NCBI GenBank assembly: GCA_016840165.1
Contig: JAEOSU010000070.1
Coordinates: 1 to 64,000 of the forward strand
Direction of reading: 5' to 3'
DNA: 64,000 nt
Origin: Promethearchaeota archaeon
GTDB lineage: Archaea > Asgardarchaeota > Lokiarchaeia > Sigyniarchaeales > SOKP01
The notes below the pieces were generated by a model. That model was not told the DNA's origin, did not search any database, and saw nothing but the letters and a program-made list of their open reading frames with translations. The translations under genes were made by a program, and so were the position numbers. Each line of letters starts with the position of its first letter. Position 1 is the first letter of the stretch. Below, piece by piece: positions 53,992 to 63,973 of the stretch.

Positions 53992-55572
53992 TTAAAAAAA
54001 GTATACTTTCCTTTTTTGTGGTATTATAATATTACTTGAGAGCCCAAATTCCTTGAAGGTTTCTGGATTTTCAGTATGGACGGGAATAATGCTATCAGGC
54101 TGAATTGATGATAATGTATGGATCAGATCATCAACATTAACATGACCAGAAGAATGGATAGTTTCTGTTTTAATAACTCCAAATTTATTTAACCATGCAT
54201 TTAATTTCTTTTCTTGGATGACCATCTCTTCATTAAACGGATCTGTAGTCGAATTAATAAATAAAATAGAATCTTTTCTCTGATCCAGGTCAATTAATTC
54301 ATTCATCATAAAATAATCTAAATACATTAGATATTTTTCTGGTTCTACCTTAATATTTTTGTGATTAATGTAATTTCCATCATTTAATATATTGCGTTCA
54401 TACTTCTTATAATCTTGCGACTCAAATCTGCCCCAACCTTTCCTTGGTAAATATACAGATAAATAATCATCATTATATTCCGGAATATCATAATTTTTAT
54501 AAAACTCATTAATTTCATTCTCCCCAAAGGTGGCAAGCTTCTTTTTAAACCATTCAAGATATATATGAATCTTTGGAGTAATAGCAAGGATTCTGTTGTT
54601 TTTTTTTGCTAATTCATAATATAATAAAATTCTATCAAGATTTCTTGATGGACAATTAAACAAAATTAAATCATCATGATGACCTATTAATTCTCCTGAA
54701 ATTCTCTTTACTTCATCTTCAGATTGGGAATCATCCTCAAAATCATCACTCTTATATTTATCTATAGAAGGGACTCTTGTTCCTTCACTAATAATGGCTA
54801 TTGGATTAGATTTTTTAGCGGCTATAATAAAATTTTCGACCCATTCTTGATGCATTCCGTGTCTTCTAAAATCTCCTGTATAAATAATGCTTCTCCCATC
54901 TTCTTCAATAATATAAGCGCAAGATCCTGGAATGGAATGATCAACTAAATATTGAGTAATGATTACTTTCCCATTAACAGTATTGAATGATTTTTGTTCT
55001 CCTGGGTTTATGATATTAATATTTCGTGTAATATCTTGCTTTTTATAATCACCTTTTCGAGCTCTTTTATATTCAATTTCGCCATTGGCTGTTTTCTTTT
55101 TAGGGACAAGTTTAAATGCTTCATAAAAATGTAGCATATTAGGTACCAATGGATTTGATGAAGACTCATCTAAATAGTCTAATATGGATTCTGTTAGCCA
55201 ATTAATATATATTGGTGTATTTTGTTTAAAAAAGCCTAAAAACATACAATGATCAAGATGAGCATGTGTTAAAAAAGAAGCATCAATTAAGTTGTCTTTT
55301 GAAGGAACTATATTATATTTTCCTTTCATTAATTTCTCTTTAAAGGGGTTAATAAAATCATTTCGATATATTTTATTAATCGCTGGGATGAGTCCGAGAT
55401 ATAAATAATCAATTATACCATTTAGCTTTCGTGGATTTAAGAAAGTTGAGAAGTATTGATTCATGTCACGAAATGATAATCCAAAGTCAAAACAAAATGT
55501 CTTTTCACCGCTTTTAATAAAGATTTTATTTCCTCCAATCTCATTGATGCCACCATAAAAGGAGATCTGCAT
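53992..55572 (-). CDS. RNase J-like metallo-beta-lactamase protein
   Basis: A 526-residue protein of the beta-CASP MBL group. The N-terminus FYGGINEIGGNKIFI is the RNase J motif, the zinc motif is H103-A-H105-L-D107-H108 (FLTHAHLDHCMF), then DHSIPGSCAYII, YTGDFRRHG, and the late HSSGHVNVDDL and IPVHTENPE. It should be a zinc-dependent ribonuclease, possibly 5'-to-3' exonucleolytic. Archaeal RNase J and aCPSF2 are close alternatives. It begins about 110 bases after a membrane-protein gene and is followed on the same strand by the MoxR ATPase. Confidence 0.82.
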   Translation of the reverse strand: MQISFYGGINEIGGNKIFIKSGEKTFCFDFGLSFRDMNQYFSTFLNPRKLNGIIDYLYLGLIPAINKIYRNDFINPFKEKLMKGKYNIVPSKDNLIDASFLTHAHLDHCMFLGFFKQNTPIYINWLTESILDYLDESSSNPLVPNMLHFYEAFKLVPKKKTANGEIEYKRARKGDYKKQDITRNINIINPGEQKSFNTVNGKVIITQYLVDHSIPGSCAYIIEEDGRSIIYTGDFRRHGMHQEWVENFIIAAKKSNPIAIISEGTRVPSIDKYKSDDFEDDSQSEDEVKRISGELIGHHDDLILFNCPSRNLDRILLYYELAKKNNRILAITPKIHIYLEWFKKKLATFGENEINEFYKNYDIPEYNDDYLSVYLPRKGWGRFESQDYKKYERNILNDGNYINHKNIKVEPEKYLMYLDYFMMNELIDLDQRKDSILFINSTTDPFNEEMVIQEKKLNAWLNKFGVIKTETIHSSGHVNVDDLIHTLSSIQPDSIIPVHTENPETFKEFGLSSNIIIPQKRKVYFF

Positions 55573-55684
55573 AAATATGGACCCAATAATTGAGTTTTTG
55601 ATTGAACGTAATTTTGTTCTTTCTTAATTAATTATTACTAATACCAATTTAAAAGTACATGGTTTACATCAAAAGAGATATTAA

Positions 55685-56872
55685 TTAAAATAAGAAAATT
55701 ATAACGTAAATTAGCAATAGGAAGATAAAACATAGAAGAGCAGGTACATAAAGAATTTTAATGACCTTCTTATAATTTGTTTTGTAATAATTAGTACTAT
55801 AGGCTACACATGGATGGATGGGAGTAATTAAGTATCCTAAAAAGATAGAACAATATAGGAAAATTAATTCCATTATAGGCATGGGAAATATTGCATATTG
55901 CACTAAATAAATTGGGATTAATATTGATAATGGAAGCTGGATGCGACCTGTTGCAAATCCCAGGAAAAATCCAATTAAGATAAATAGAAAAAAGGATAGA
56001 TTAAGACTACCGATTTCATTAGCTACACCTGATCTAATGAAAATCTCCAAAAACCAAAACATAGCAAAAATTAAGAGTGGAAATCTCCATATTTTCATTT
56101 TTTTTGCGATTTTACTAATTTTTCTTATTTTCATATTCGAAAATTTCAATCCGATTACTATACTTATACATAATCCGATAACTAAGAAAATTTCTGGCAC
56201 AATTTGAGGAAAAAATGTTCTCCCGATGAAATCTATAATAGGAGCAATGATAATGGGAAGAGAATTATGAAAAACTCTTTTTAAATCACGATGAAACACC
56301 TCTTCATAGCTATCAACCTTTCTTACTAATGTATAATACCCTATAAAGATCATAATAATAAATGGAGGAAGGAGAAAAATAAATAATGAGTAAAGCGATA
56401 TTCCTGTCAATACACTCGCAACTATCATCGCCGAAGATATTGGATAAATAAAAATTAGAACATGGCGAAACCATACGTTTATTGCTACTTTTTTATTTAC
56501 GTCTAATTCAGTATCGATTTGTTCGAGAATGGGAGCAGACATTAAAGCTCCTCCTGCAACCGGTAAAAGCCCAAAAAATGCTGGGATCAACATTATCGAT
56601 AACTTTTTTGAGAGATTCATCTTTTGAACCAATTCGAGCATCAATCCAGATTCTTCCATGATTCCCCCTAAAATTGGGATTAATATCACCGCAATTGCTA
56701 AAAAGATAATCGAAAGATCAGTAAATATTGAAACTAATGAAGCAAATATATCAATTTGGGTCAATATAGCAAAAGTAAAGGCCCCAATAGTTAATATAAT
56801 GCTTAATTCATATTTTGAAAATATTAAAATGCATAAAATAATAATTAAGAAACTTAACCAAGCAGGTATCAC
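55685..56872 (-). CDS. DUF401 (COG1906) integral membrane protein
   Basis: A 395-residue protein with about ten spans and family-typical stretches PILGGIMEESGLMLELVQKM and PVAGGALMSAPILEQI, then FLGYLITPIHPCVAYSTNYY near the C-terminus. These mark DUF401, a family of unknown transport function related to the citrate/ion transporter superfamily. The conserved Pro/His/Cys of TPIHPCVAYS may be substrate-binding. No functional partner is evident among the neighbours. Confidence 0.78.
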   Translation of the reverse strand: MIPAWLSFLIIILCILIFSKYELSIILTIGAFTFAILTQIDIFASLVSIFTDLSIIFLAIAVILIPILGGIMEESGLMLELVQKMNLSKKLSIMLIPAFFGLLPVAGGALMSAPILEQIDTELDVNKKVAINVWFRHVLIFIYPISSAMIVASVLTGISLYSLFIFLLPPFIIMIFIGYYTLVRKVDSYEEVFHRDLKRVFHNSLPIIIAPIIDFIGRTFFPQIVPEIFLVIGLCISIVIGLKFSNMKIRKISKIAKKMKIWRFPLLIFAMFWFLEIFIRSGVANEIGSLNLSFFLFILIGFFLGFATGRIQLPLSILIPIYLVQYAIFPMPIMELIFLYCSIFLGYLITPIHPCVAYSTNYYKTNYKKVIKILYVPALLCFIFLLLIYVIIFLF

Positions 56873-56977
56873 TATTGAAGTAATATTTAATACTATAAAA
56901 ATTAAATTTCTTAAAAATCAGAAAGCAATTAATCCCCTTTATCTTGGAAATTTTTACTAAATCTAAATTTTGTTAGT

Positions 56978-57334
56978 CTAAAAATAGCCAAGGTGTCCTA
57001 AATTCTTTCCATTCTCATCCAAGATATAGACTATACCAAGCGAAAGTATATTTTCTTCATCATCAGATTTTTTGGGTTTCGCTACCCTTTTTAGTGTCTC
57101 AAGTTTTAAAATATAGGTTCCGTTACATTTTTTACATTTGATATGAATCTTTTTGGTTGTCTTCTCCTCGTCCTCTGATTCTTCTATCTTAAAAGGCTCA
57201 AGTAAATTTACATCTTCATTATCACAATTGGGTAAAAAACATTGATCCAAGGATATTTTTTCCATTCCTCTTCGAGCTAGTGAAATATAAGCATAACTAG
57301 GAATTTCTTGCCTTAAATCATTATAATCATCCAT
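56978..57334 (-). CDS. small putative zinc-binding protein (118 aa)
   Basis: A 118-residue acidic protein with four Cys: C32 and C37 (QCFLPNCDN) and C67 and C70 (KCKKCNG), suggesting one zinc site. The central linker is rich in Glu and Asp; the tail ENGKNLGHLGYF ends the chain. No family name is offered. It is divergent from gatC across about 140 bases and follows the gene order of a stand-alone unit. Confidence 0.6.
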   Translation of the reverse strand: MDDYNDLRQEIPSYAYISLARRGMEKISLDQCFLPNCDNEDVNLLEPFKIEESEDEEKTTKKIHIKCKKCNGTYILKLETLKRVAKPKKSDDEENILSLGIVYILDENGKNLGHLGYF

Positions 57335-57475
57335 AGGTTAGAAAAAGGATGTGAGTTTTTAATTGTTATTATTATAAAAAAATATATAGAAGAATAGAAA
57401 CGTAAATATAAAAAAGCTTAATTGGAACAAATTACTATTTTTTTGATAGATATAACTACCCCAGTTAAGTAAAAG

Positions 57476-57784
57476 ATGAATAAAAAAGAACTATCTGAAG
57501 ACATATTGGATTACATTTCCAAATTAGCTCTTATAGAACTAAACGAGGAAGAGAAAGAAGAGTTCATTCTTCAATTAGAAAAGATACTACAGTATTTTAA
57601 GCAGTTAAATGATCTGAATACGGATAACGTTGAACCTACCAGACATCCAATTGATGACTTAAATAATGTTTTTCGTGAAGATGTCGCTGGGGAATCACTT
57701 TCTACTGAAGAAGCTTTGAAAAATGCGAAATACAGCAAGGATGGGTATTTTAAAGCCCCTAGAGTGTTAAAAGATAAAAGTTAA
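57476..57784 (+). CDS. gatC: aspartyl/glutamyl-tRNA amidotransferase subunit C
   Basis: A 102-residue protein with the GatC pattern: YISKLALIELNEEEKEEF at the N-terminus, EKILQYFKQLNDLNTDNVEP in the middle and FREDVAGESLS later, ending with KDGYFKAPRVL. It is the small stabilising subunit of the GatCAB tRNA amidotransferase that makes Gln-tRNA or Asn-tRNA from misacylated precursors. gatA and gatB are absent from the window. Its stop TAA (57782-57784) overlaps the stop of the convergent gene, sharing a TTAA. Confidence 0.9.
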   Translation: MNKKELSEDILDYISKLALIELNEEEKEEFILQLEKILQYFKQLNDLNTDNVEPTRHPIDDLNNVFREDVAGESLSTEEALKNAKYSKDGYFKAPRVLKDKS

Positions 57785-58779
57785 TCAGCATATTCCTTAT
57801 TTAATAATTCAATGGCTTTTTCCATATCTTTTAACGCCTTCTTTCTTTCTTTAGGAGTCATGTTATAAAAATCTTCTTCTAAATCAGTCCCTATTTTTTG
57901 GGATTCAGCTATCGGTTTAAACTTTTTATAAACTAAAGCATTAATATATCGTTCATAATGTCCCAATGCTTTATTGAGTTCAGGGTTATCTTTGATATTA
58001 TCCCATAATTCTAACGTCTCTAATGACCGTATACCTATATCAATTCGGAACCAAGAAATTGGAAATAATAATTTCTTTTTAATTCCATATTCTATAATTT
58101 TTATATTTTCCTCATCGATATACATCTCAGCAATCTCATCCTTACTGAAAACAATATTATCACTCATAATGTAAAGATTTGCTGCATTTCTGGAAGTACA
58201 TACAATCCCAACCGCAAATCCTTTTGCTAATCTAAGTTTATTAATTAAGTCCTCAAGTTGAGACCCTTTTATGTGTACATTGTTTTTTTTAGTGCCTTGG
58301 AACTCAATCTTTATTTTACTTATACCTTCTTGATCTAGGATCTTTGGAAAAAGCTCTTTTTCTCTTGATCGTTTATGAGCATCCAATAATTTATTGATAA
58401 TTGAATAATCCAGTTTTAATTCAGGAATCACCGTATGCTTTTCATCCATAAATGCATCCACTTCAAAATCGACAACTCCATAGAAAATTTTGCGGTTGTT
58501 AATTATTTGATATATAGTTTTTACGATGACATCTACAAGAGCTTCGGGATCTTCACGAATGGAATCAAACTCAGTAGTCATAAATGTGTCTATTTGATCC
58601 TCTAGTCCCTCCTCTTCATAAAACGCAGCCCAAGACATTTCGGTGTAAATATTTCCTTCATTAAAAAAATTATGATCTCTATCAATACTTATTATCGATT
58701 TTGAGCCACCAATTTCTACCCCTTTTTTTGTACCGGATGCTAAAATTGCAGAAGGAGGATTAAAGAATTCTATCGACAC
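57781..58779 (-). CDS. soluble protein of unknown family (332 aa)
   Basis: A 332-residue soluble protein without motifs I can name. It has an N-terminal strand-rich part (ILASGTKKGVEIGGSKSIIS), a central alpha/beta region (IFYGVVDFEVDAFMDEKH ... ISKIKIEFQGTKK) and a helical C-terminus with KKALKDMEKAIELLNKEYA. It overlaps gatC by four bases at the stops, so neither gene can have a transcription terminator between them. No catalytic residues can be assigned. Confidence 0.65.
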   Translation of the reverse strand: MSIEFFNPPSAILASGTKKGVEIGGSKSIISIDRDHNFFNEGNIYTEMSWAAFYEEEGLEDQIDTFMTTEFDSIREDPEALVDVIVKTIYQIINNRKIFYGVVDFEVDAFMDEKHTVIPELKLDYSIINKLLDAHKRSREKELFPKILDQEGISKIKIEFQGTKKNNVHIKGSQLEDLINKLRLAKGFAVGIVCTSRNAANLYIMSDNIVFSKDEIAEMYIDEENIKIIEYGIKKKLLFPISWFRIDIGIRSLETLELWDNIKDNPELNKALGHYERYINALVYKKFKPIAESQKIGTDLEEDFYNMTPKERKKALKDMEKAIELLNKEYAD

Positions 58780-58868
58780 AATATATTCACGATCAAGTTT
58801 ATTAATTAATAGTAGATTCTCATTTTAAATTTAGAGTTTTTGATTAATGCACATAAATTAGAGAATGC

Positions 58869-61505
58869 TCATTCATTGAATGATAATCGAACAATAAAGG
58901 TAGATCCTTTGTTCTTTCCTTCAGATTTGACTTCAATTGTGCCGCCATGCAATTCAATAATTTCTTTTGCAAGATGAAGTCCTAATCCTGTACTTCCTAA
59001 TTGATTATCCAATTCCTTATCTAATGGGGTTTGTATTTTACTAAATTTTTTAAATAATCTTCCTATTTCATTTGTGGTTAAACCAATTCCTGTATCTTTG
59101 ACTTGAATTTCAGCATAATCATCATTTTCCTTCAAAGTTATATGAATAGTCCCTTTTTTCGGAGTGTATTTTATCGCATTGGTTAAAAGGTTCATAATGA
59201 CTAATTCTATTCGAGATTCGTCTAAGTTTAGAAATAAATTATCAGGCATATCTAAGATAAGGTTATACTCACCCCTTTTAAAAAAGTAGGTTAATTCCTT
59301 CACACATTCTGAAATTAATTGACTCAAATTAGCATTACGCTTATCGAGGGTAAATTTTTTAGATTCTATACGTGATACGTCTAAAAGTTCATCTACCAGT
59401 TTTTTTAGCCGCTTAGTGCTATTAATAGCCATATCAAAAATTTCTTGAGCTTCTTGACTTAATTCATGTCGGTATAAACTATCAAGCAACTGATATGCAC
59501 CATAGATCGTGGTAATTGGAGTCTTTAATTCATGTGAAGCTTTATCAATAAAATCTTTTCTCATCTCATCTAATTCTTTTAAACCTTGCTCTGCTTTTTT
59601 CTTTTCAGATATATTATGCATCATTATGATGATAAAGGGTTTATTGTCAATTTTAACAAAGGAGGATTCAATATTGACCCATATTTTTATTCCATCTTTT
59701 CTAATCAATTTGATATCAAGGGGAGGTATCGAAATACCCTTAGAAATTTTCTCAAGCCTCTCTAGTAACATAGGGATATATTCAGGGGATACAACGGGTA
59801 AATTTTTATATTTTTTACCAATCAACTCTTCTCTGCTATAACCAATTAAGTTTTGCAGAGAGGGATTGAAATCTACAATCCTCCCTGAGGTTTCGATTAA
59901 CAAGATGGCAAAAGGGGAATTCTGGAATAAAAATCGATATTTTTCCTCTGATTCTCTTAATCTTTCCTGAGCTTCCTTTCTGTCACTAATATCAATGAAA
60001 GAAATAAGAAATGCTGGTTTTTCTTCATATAAAATAATTTTATAGTATACATCTACCCAGATTGTATTTCCTTCCTTAGTTATTCCTCGAGCTTCATAAT
60101 GTTGGGAATAACTTTTATCATTATATTCAATGGAGGTAGCTAAGCTAATGATTTGTTTTTTATCCTCGGGATGAATGGTTTTAAAGAACTCACCTTTCTT
60201 CCAATTTAATAATTCTTCAACATCATAACCAAGTAAATTTGCTAGATTTTTATTAACATATTTAACAACTTCATCTTGGATAATACAAATACCCATTAAC
60301 GATTGATCTGCTATTGTCCTAAACTTTTCTTCTGATTCTTTTATCTTATTTTCTGCTTCCTTCATGTCAGAAATATCATGAATAACGCTTCGAATTCCAA
60401 CGATCTCTTCTCCCTTATAAATAGGCGTTGCATAAATGCTTGAATAGAAGGTACTCCCATCTTTTTTTCTTAACTTGTATGTTTGGGCTTCTAGGATCTC
60501 GCCTTTAAATAATTTTTTCAATACATTCTCAACAAGACTCCTTTCTTCGGGGATGACAAAATCATAAACCGTTAAACCTTTTTTAAAATCCTCATGGCTG
60601 TAACCGAATATTTTAGAGGCAATAGAATTTGTATATATTAAATTATAATCAGTATCAAGTTCAAAAACAACCTCCAACAATGAATCCGTTAGATCTCTAT
60701 ATCGTTCTTTTGATTCTCGTAATATTTCAGCGTGTTTTTTTCGCTCTGATATATCTCTAGTGACTAATAAGAATTTTATATTTCCCTCATCATCTTTATA
60801 CAGTTTTCCGCTAGTTTCAGTCCATATATATTCGCCGTTTTTGTTCTTAATTCTTACTTCAATCATCCGTGCATTTCCATCATAAGCTTCCTTAAATGTG
60901 GTTAATACCTTTTCTTTATCATCAGGATGAATTAAATTAAGAGAATTAATACCAATTAAATCCTTGTTTTTATAACTCATTGTTTTAAAGTGTATATCCT
61001 CGTTAATGTATTCAATCTGCATTTTAGAATTAACGACAGTTATCATTTCACTGACATTTTTGGTTAATAATCGATAATTTTCCTCAGATTTGCGCAGTTT
61101 AATTTCTAAAGACTTTCTCAGAGTTATATCTTGAGATAAAACTTGTATTAAGGTTTGATTTTCTAACTTTACTAATGAGCTTATGCTGCTAATCCATAAT
61201 CGTTTATTACTACGTGTGACAATCTGCATTTCTAATGGACCAACAGATTGCCCCTTAAGTAGATTATTGAATAAATTTTTTAATTCTGAAGGTGTTCTTT
61301 CGGGAATTAATCCTAGTTTTAAATAATGAGTACCAATAAGTTGTTTTCTATCTAATTCGCATAATTGCTCAGTTGCAGAATTAACATCAATAATCTGACC
61401 ATTAAGATCTAATAATGTAATTGAGATTGGAGATTTTTCAAAAATTAATCGAAAAATTTCACTGTGATTCTTTTGATTAAGGTGATTTTTTTCTGGAATT
61501 GACAC
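58869..61505 (-). CDS. soluble histidine kinase with about five PAS domains
   Basis: An 878-residue kinase without transmembrane spans. About five PAS/PAC modules lie in residues 15-640 (for example ISITLLDLNGQIIDVNSA and the final FAILLIETSGRIVDFN). The HisKA motif is DFIDKASHELKTPITTIYGA (phospho-acceptor His in SHELKTP), and the ATP-binding HATPase has NLLTNAIKYTPKKG (N box), VKDTGIGL (G1) and GSTGLGLHLAKEI (G2). PAS domains could bind flavin, haem or small ligands; none is clearly shown. No response regulator lies in the window, so it may feed a distant or branched partner. Confidence 0.88.
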   Translation of the reverse strand: MSIPEKNHLNQKNHSEIFRLIFEKSPISITLLDLNGQIIDVNSATEQLCELDRKQLIGTHYLKLGLIPERTPSELKNLFNNLLKGQSVGPLEMQIVTRSNKRLWISSISSLVKLENQTLIQVLSQDITLRKSLEIKLRKSEENYRLLTKNVSEMITVVNSKMQIEYINEDIHFKTMSYKNKDLIGINSLNLIHPDDKEKVLTTFKEAYDGNARMIEVRIKNKNGEYIWTETSGKLYKDDEGNIKFLLVTRDISERKKHAEILRESKERYRDLTDSLLEVVFELDTDYNLIYTNSIASKIFGYSHEDFKKGLTVYDFVIPEERSLVENVLKKLFKGEILEAQTYKLRKKDGSTFYSSIYATPIYKGEEIVGIRSVIHDISDMKEAENKIKESEEKFRTIADQSLMGICIIQDEVVKYVNKNLANLLGYDVEELLNWKKGEFFKTIHPEDKKQIISLATSIEYNDKSYSQHYEARGITKEGNTIWVDVYYKIILYEEKPAFLISFIDISDRKEAQERLRESEEKYRFLFQNSPFAILLIETSGRIVDFNPSLQNLIGYSREELIGKKYKNLPVVSPEYIPMLLERLEKISKGISIPPLDIKLIRKDGIKIWVNIESSFVKIDNKPFIIIMMHNISEKKKAEQGLKELDEMRKDFIDKASHELKTPITTIYGAYQLLDSLYRHELSQEAQEIFDMAINSTKRLKKLVDELLDVSRIESKKFTLDKRNANLSQLISECVKELTYFFKRGEYNLILDMPDNLFLNLDESRIELVIMNLLTNAIKYTPKKGTIHITLKENDDYAEIQVKDTGIGLTTNEIGRLFKKFSKIQTPLDKELDNQLGSTGLGLHLAKEIIELHGGTIEVKSEGKNKGSTFIVRLSFNE

Positions 61506-61666
61506 AATTAAAGCCTTTTTTAATGGTAAGATTATTTATCATAAATTAGGTTTTTAATTTATTTAATAAATTAAAAAAAAACTTTTTTTTTAATGTTCGC
61601 ACTTTTTATGAAGTTTGTTATAATAAGCAATTTTTAAATTAAAAATAAAAATAGACATTATGGAAA

Positions 61667-63187
61667 TTAGGTTGAGTTATTTAACCTTTCTCTTCGATAT
61701 CGAGCATAATTACAGAGTATATTCAAGTTTTTGGTAGGCAAATCCCACAATTCAAATATTGGAATGTCATGGGAGATAAACTTCTGAAACCATGGATATT
61801 TATAAGGGAGGGGGCCTGCATAATATACGGGAATTGAAAATTTTTTCATTAAACGTTTGATAGGTTTAAGTACTGCTCTTTCTATCATCAGGTTAATTCC
61901 TTTCATTTTTTCATCTAAAATCATGCCCGATTGCTCCATCGTATCTAAAACTTCATCAAAATCAAAAACTCCATACACTATTATGGCATCAACTTCTCCA
62001 GATTTCATTACAAGTTTCGGTAGTTTATATAGAAGATTAACAAAATTAACATCAAAAGTGACATCAATAGGATTATTAGCACTTGCAGTTGGTGGTATTA
62101 TTTCAAATATCGTGTTTTTTAATTCCCGTGAAAACTCTGGTACACTTAGACCATATAGTTCTGCAGTTTTAGCCATCATGCTTCCACTTCCACCTGAATC
62201 TGTAACTATTCCAACTTTATTACCTTTTGGAAAGATATTATACTCTTGAGCAAAAGAGAGTGTTCTGAGGTAATGCAAAAAATCCATTATGGAATTTGTG
62301 GAGATTATACCAGAACTGTCAAACACAGCCTTTACTATTTTCTCGTTTGCTCCTAATGAACCTGTATGGCTCATAATCGATCGTGAAGCTGCCTTAGTAC
62401 CACCCGCATACATCGCAACTATTGGTTTCTTGGGAGTTATCTTTTTTGTCATATCAATAAATTCTTTACCCCGCTTAATCTCTTCAATATAAAGCCCAAT
62501 TACTTGTGTATATCCATCATCTTTAAAATATTCTAAAAAGTCAACTAGATCAATATTCCTTTCATTACCAACAGAGATAGATTTACTAATTTTAACGCCG
62601 ATTTCTTTTGCATGCCAGAAGGTTTGGGCTGCAATAGTACCCGACTGACTAATAATAGAAATATTGCCTCTCTTTGGAATCATATACGGCCAGAAAGTAT
62701 TAATGAATGCCTCCTTTTTCTCAGGATAGCGATACCATGCATTATAGATCCCCAGGCAATTTGGTCCGATAAACCTCATATTATATTTCTTTGCGATCTG
62801 GTCAAGTTTATTTGATAGTTCAATTCCTTCAGTTCCTATTTCCCTAAAACCTCCAGATGTGATTAAAAGACGTTTAATTCCCTTTTGACCACACTCTTCC
62901 ATTACTTCTATAACGGCTTTTGGTGGTAATATTAAGAATGCAAAATCAGGAATAACTGGAACATCAAATACAGATTTATACGCCTTATATCCTTGGATTA
63001 TTTCTAATCGCGGATGGATAGGATAGATCTCCTGAATTCCCTTCCCTGCACGAATATTTCTTAATTGCATCGAACCCATGGTACTCATTAGATTATTATT
63101 TGCTCCAAATATAGCAATACTCTTTGGATTTAAAAAGGAATATAAAAAATGATCTTTATTGGGCAAAATTTGTTCGGACTTTGACAT
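61667..63187 (-). CDS. ADP-forming acyl-CoA synthetase, alpha subunit
   Basis: A 506-residue protein of the NDP-forming acetyl-CoA synthetase type. It has an N-terminal CoA-binding Rossmann domain (SIAIFGANNNLMSTMGSMQL) and ligase-CoA domains with the phospho-His segment SHTGSLGANEKIVKAVFDSSG. The C-terminal ATP-grasp (beta) domain is absent, so it would need a separate beta subunit, not seen here. It converts acyl-CoA, ADP and phosphate to acid, CoA and ATP, a common archaeal energy-conserving step. A modified alpha-like role is possible given the divergence of the C-terminal part. Confidence 0.85.
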   Translation of the reverse strand: MSKSEQILPNKDHFLYSFLNPKSIAIFGANNNLMSTMGSMQLRNIRAGKGIQEIYPIHPRLEIIQGYKAYKSVFDVPVIPDFAFLILPPKAVIEVMEECGQKGIKRLLITSGGFREIGTEGIELSNKLDQIAKKYNMRFIGPNCLGIYNAWYRYPEKKEAFINTFWPYMIPKRGNISIISQSGTIAAQTFWHAKEIGVKISKSISVGNERNIDLVDFLEYFKDDGYTQVIGLYIEEIKRGKEFIDMTKKITPKKPIVAMYAGGTKAASRSIMSHTGSLGANEKIVKAVFDSSGIISTNSIMDFLHYLRTLSFAQEYNIFPKGNKVGIVTDSGGSGSMMAKTAELYGLSVPEFSRELKNTIFEIIPPTASANNPIDVTFDVNFVNLLYKLPKLVMKSGEVDAIIVYGVFDFDEVLDTMEQSGMILDEKMKGINLMIERAVLKPIKRLMKKFSIPVYYAGPLPYKYPWFQKFISHDIPIFELWDLPTKNLNILCNYARYRRERLNNST

Positions 63188-63331
63188 GGTTCAAGAAATT
63201 ATTTCCATATTTATTAAAATGCATACAAATGCATCAGAAATTAAGATGTAGAATTAAGTAAAGAATTTGAATGTTATTTTATTTCTGATATAAATTTAGA
63301 GAGAAAAAAGAGAGTTTTTGAGTACTTTCAC

Positions 63332-63862
63332 TCATGATTTACCCGTTGATCCGAAACCTCCTAATCCTCGATCGGATGTGGGTAAATTTTCTGTTGAGAC
63401 AAATTCATAATCAAATAGTTTTCCCAGAATTAATTGGCAAATACGGTCTCCTTTTTTGAGTGAGACCTCTTTATTTGATAAATTAACCACAATAGCCATC
63501 CACTCATTTCTATAACCAGAATCAATAGTTCCCGGGCTATTTACAATCGAAATACCTTCCCATAGTGCTAATCCACTTCGAGGTACTACTTTAAAGTAAT
63601 AGCCCTCTGGAATGGCAGTTGAAAAACCAAGTAAACATCCAACTCTCTCAAGTGGTTTTAGAACATATATTTCACTAGTAATCTCGATTAATTCTTTTTT
63701 ATCTCCTTCAGAGATTATTTCTTTAAAACCCATAATTCGGGCATCTACACCTGCATCTCCTGGTTTTGAAAATTTAGGGGTTTTTACTTCATTATTCAAT
63801 TTTTTGAAGGGAATTTTTAATTTTTCATTTTTTTCCTGGTTAATCTTATTTTTCTCATTCAT
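63332..63862 (-). CDS. dut: dUTP diphosphatase
   Basis: A 176-residue trimeric-type dUTPase with all five motifs in order: KPGDAGVDARI (motif 1), VPRSGLALWE (motif 2), PGTIDSGYRNEW (motif 3), KKGDRICQLI (motif 4) and RGLGGFGSTG (motif 5, the flexible C-terminal tail). It hydrolyses dUTP to dUMP and pyrophosphate, keeping uracil out of DNA and feeding thymidylate synthesis. An N-terminal lysine-rich extension of about 25 residues precedes motif 1. A related dCTP deaminase is excluded by the intact motif 5 and motif 3. Confidence 0.92.
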   Translation of the reverse strand: MNEKNKINQEKNEKLKIPFKKLNNEVKTPKFSKPGDAGVDARIMGFKEIISEGDKKELIEITSEIYVLKPLERVGCLLGFSTAIPEGYYFKVVPRSGLALWEGISIVNSPGTIDSGYRNEWMAIVVNLSNKEVSLKKGDRICQLILGKLFDYEFVSTENLPTSDRGLGGFGSTGKS

Positions 63863-63973
63863 TTAACTTCGATTTCATTTATTTATCAAATCTAATTAAG
63901 ACTTTTTATTAAAGCTTAATTAATATATTAAAGAAAAAATATTATAAAATATATCAAAGTCTAATGAAGAATC

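Noticed and set aside
57476-57784. A gatCAB operon
   Set aside because: Only gatC is present; adjacent genes are a zinc-binding small protein and an unknown protein, not gatA or gatB.
61857-62249. Rightward open frame of 130 codons opposite the acyl-CoA synthetase gene
   Set aside because: It lies wholly inside a well-supported leftward gene and its translation has no domain pattern.
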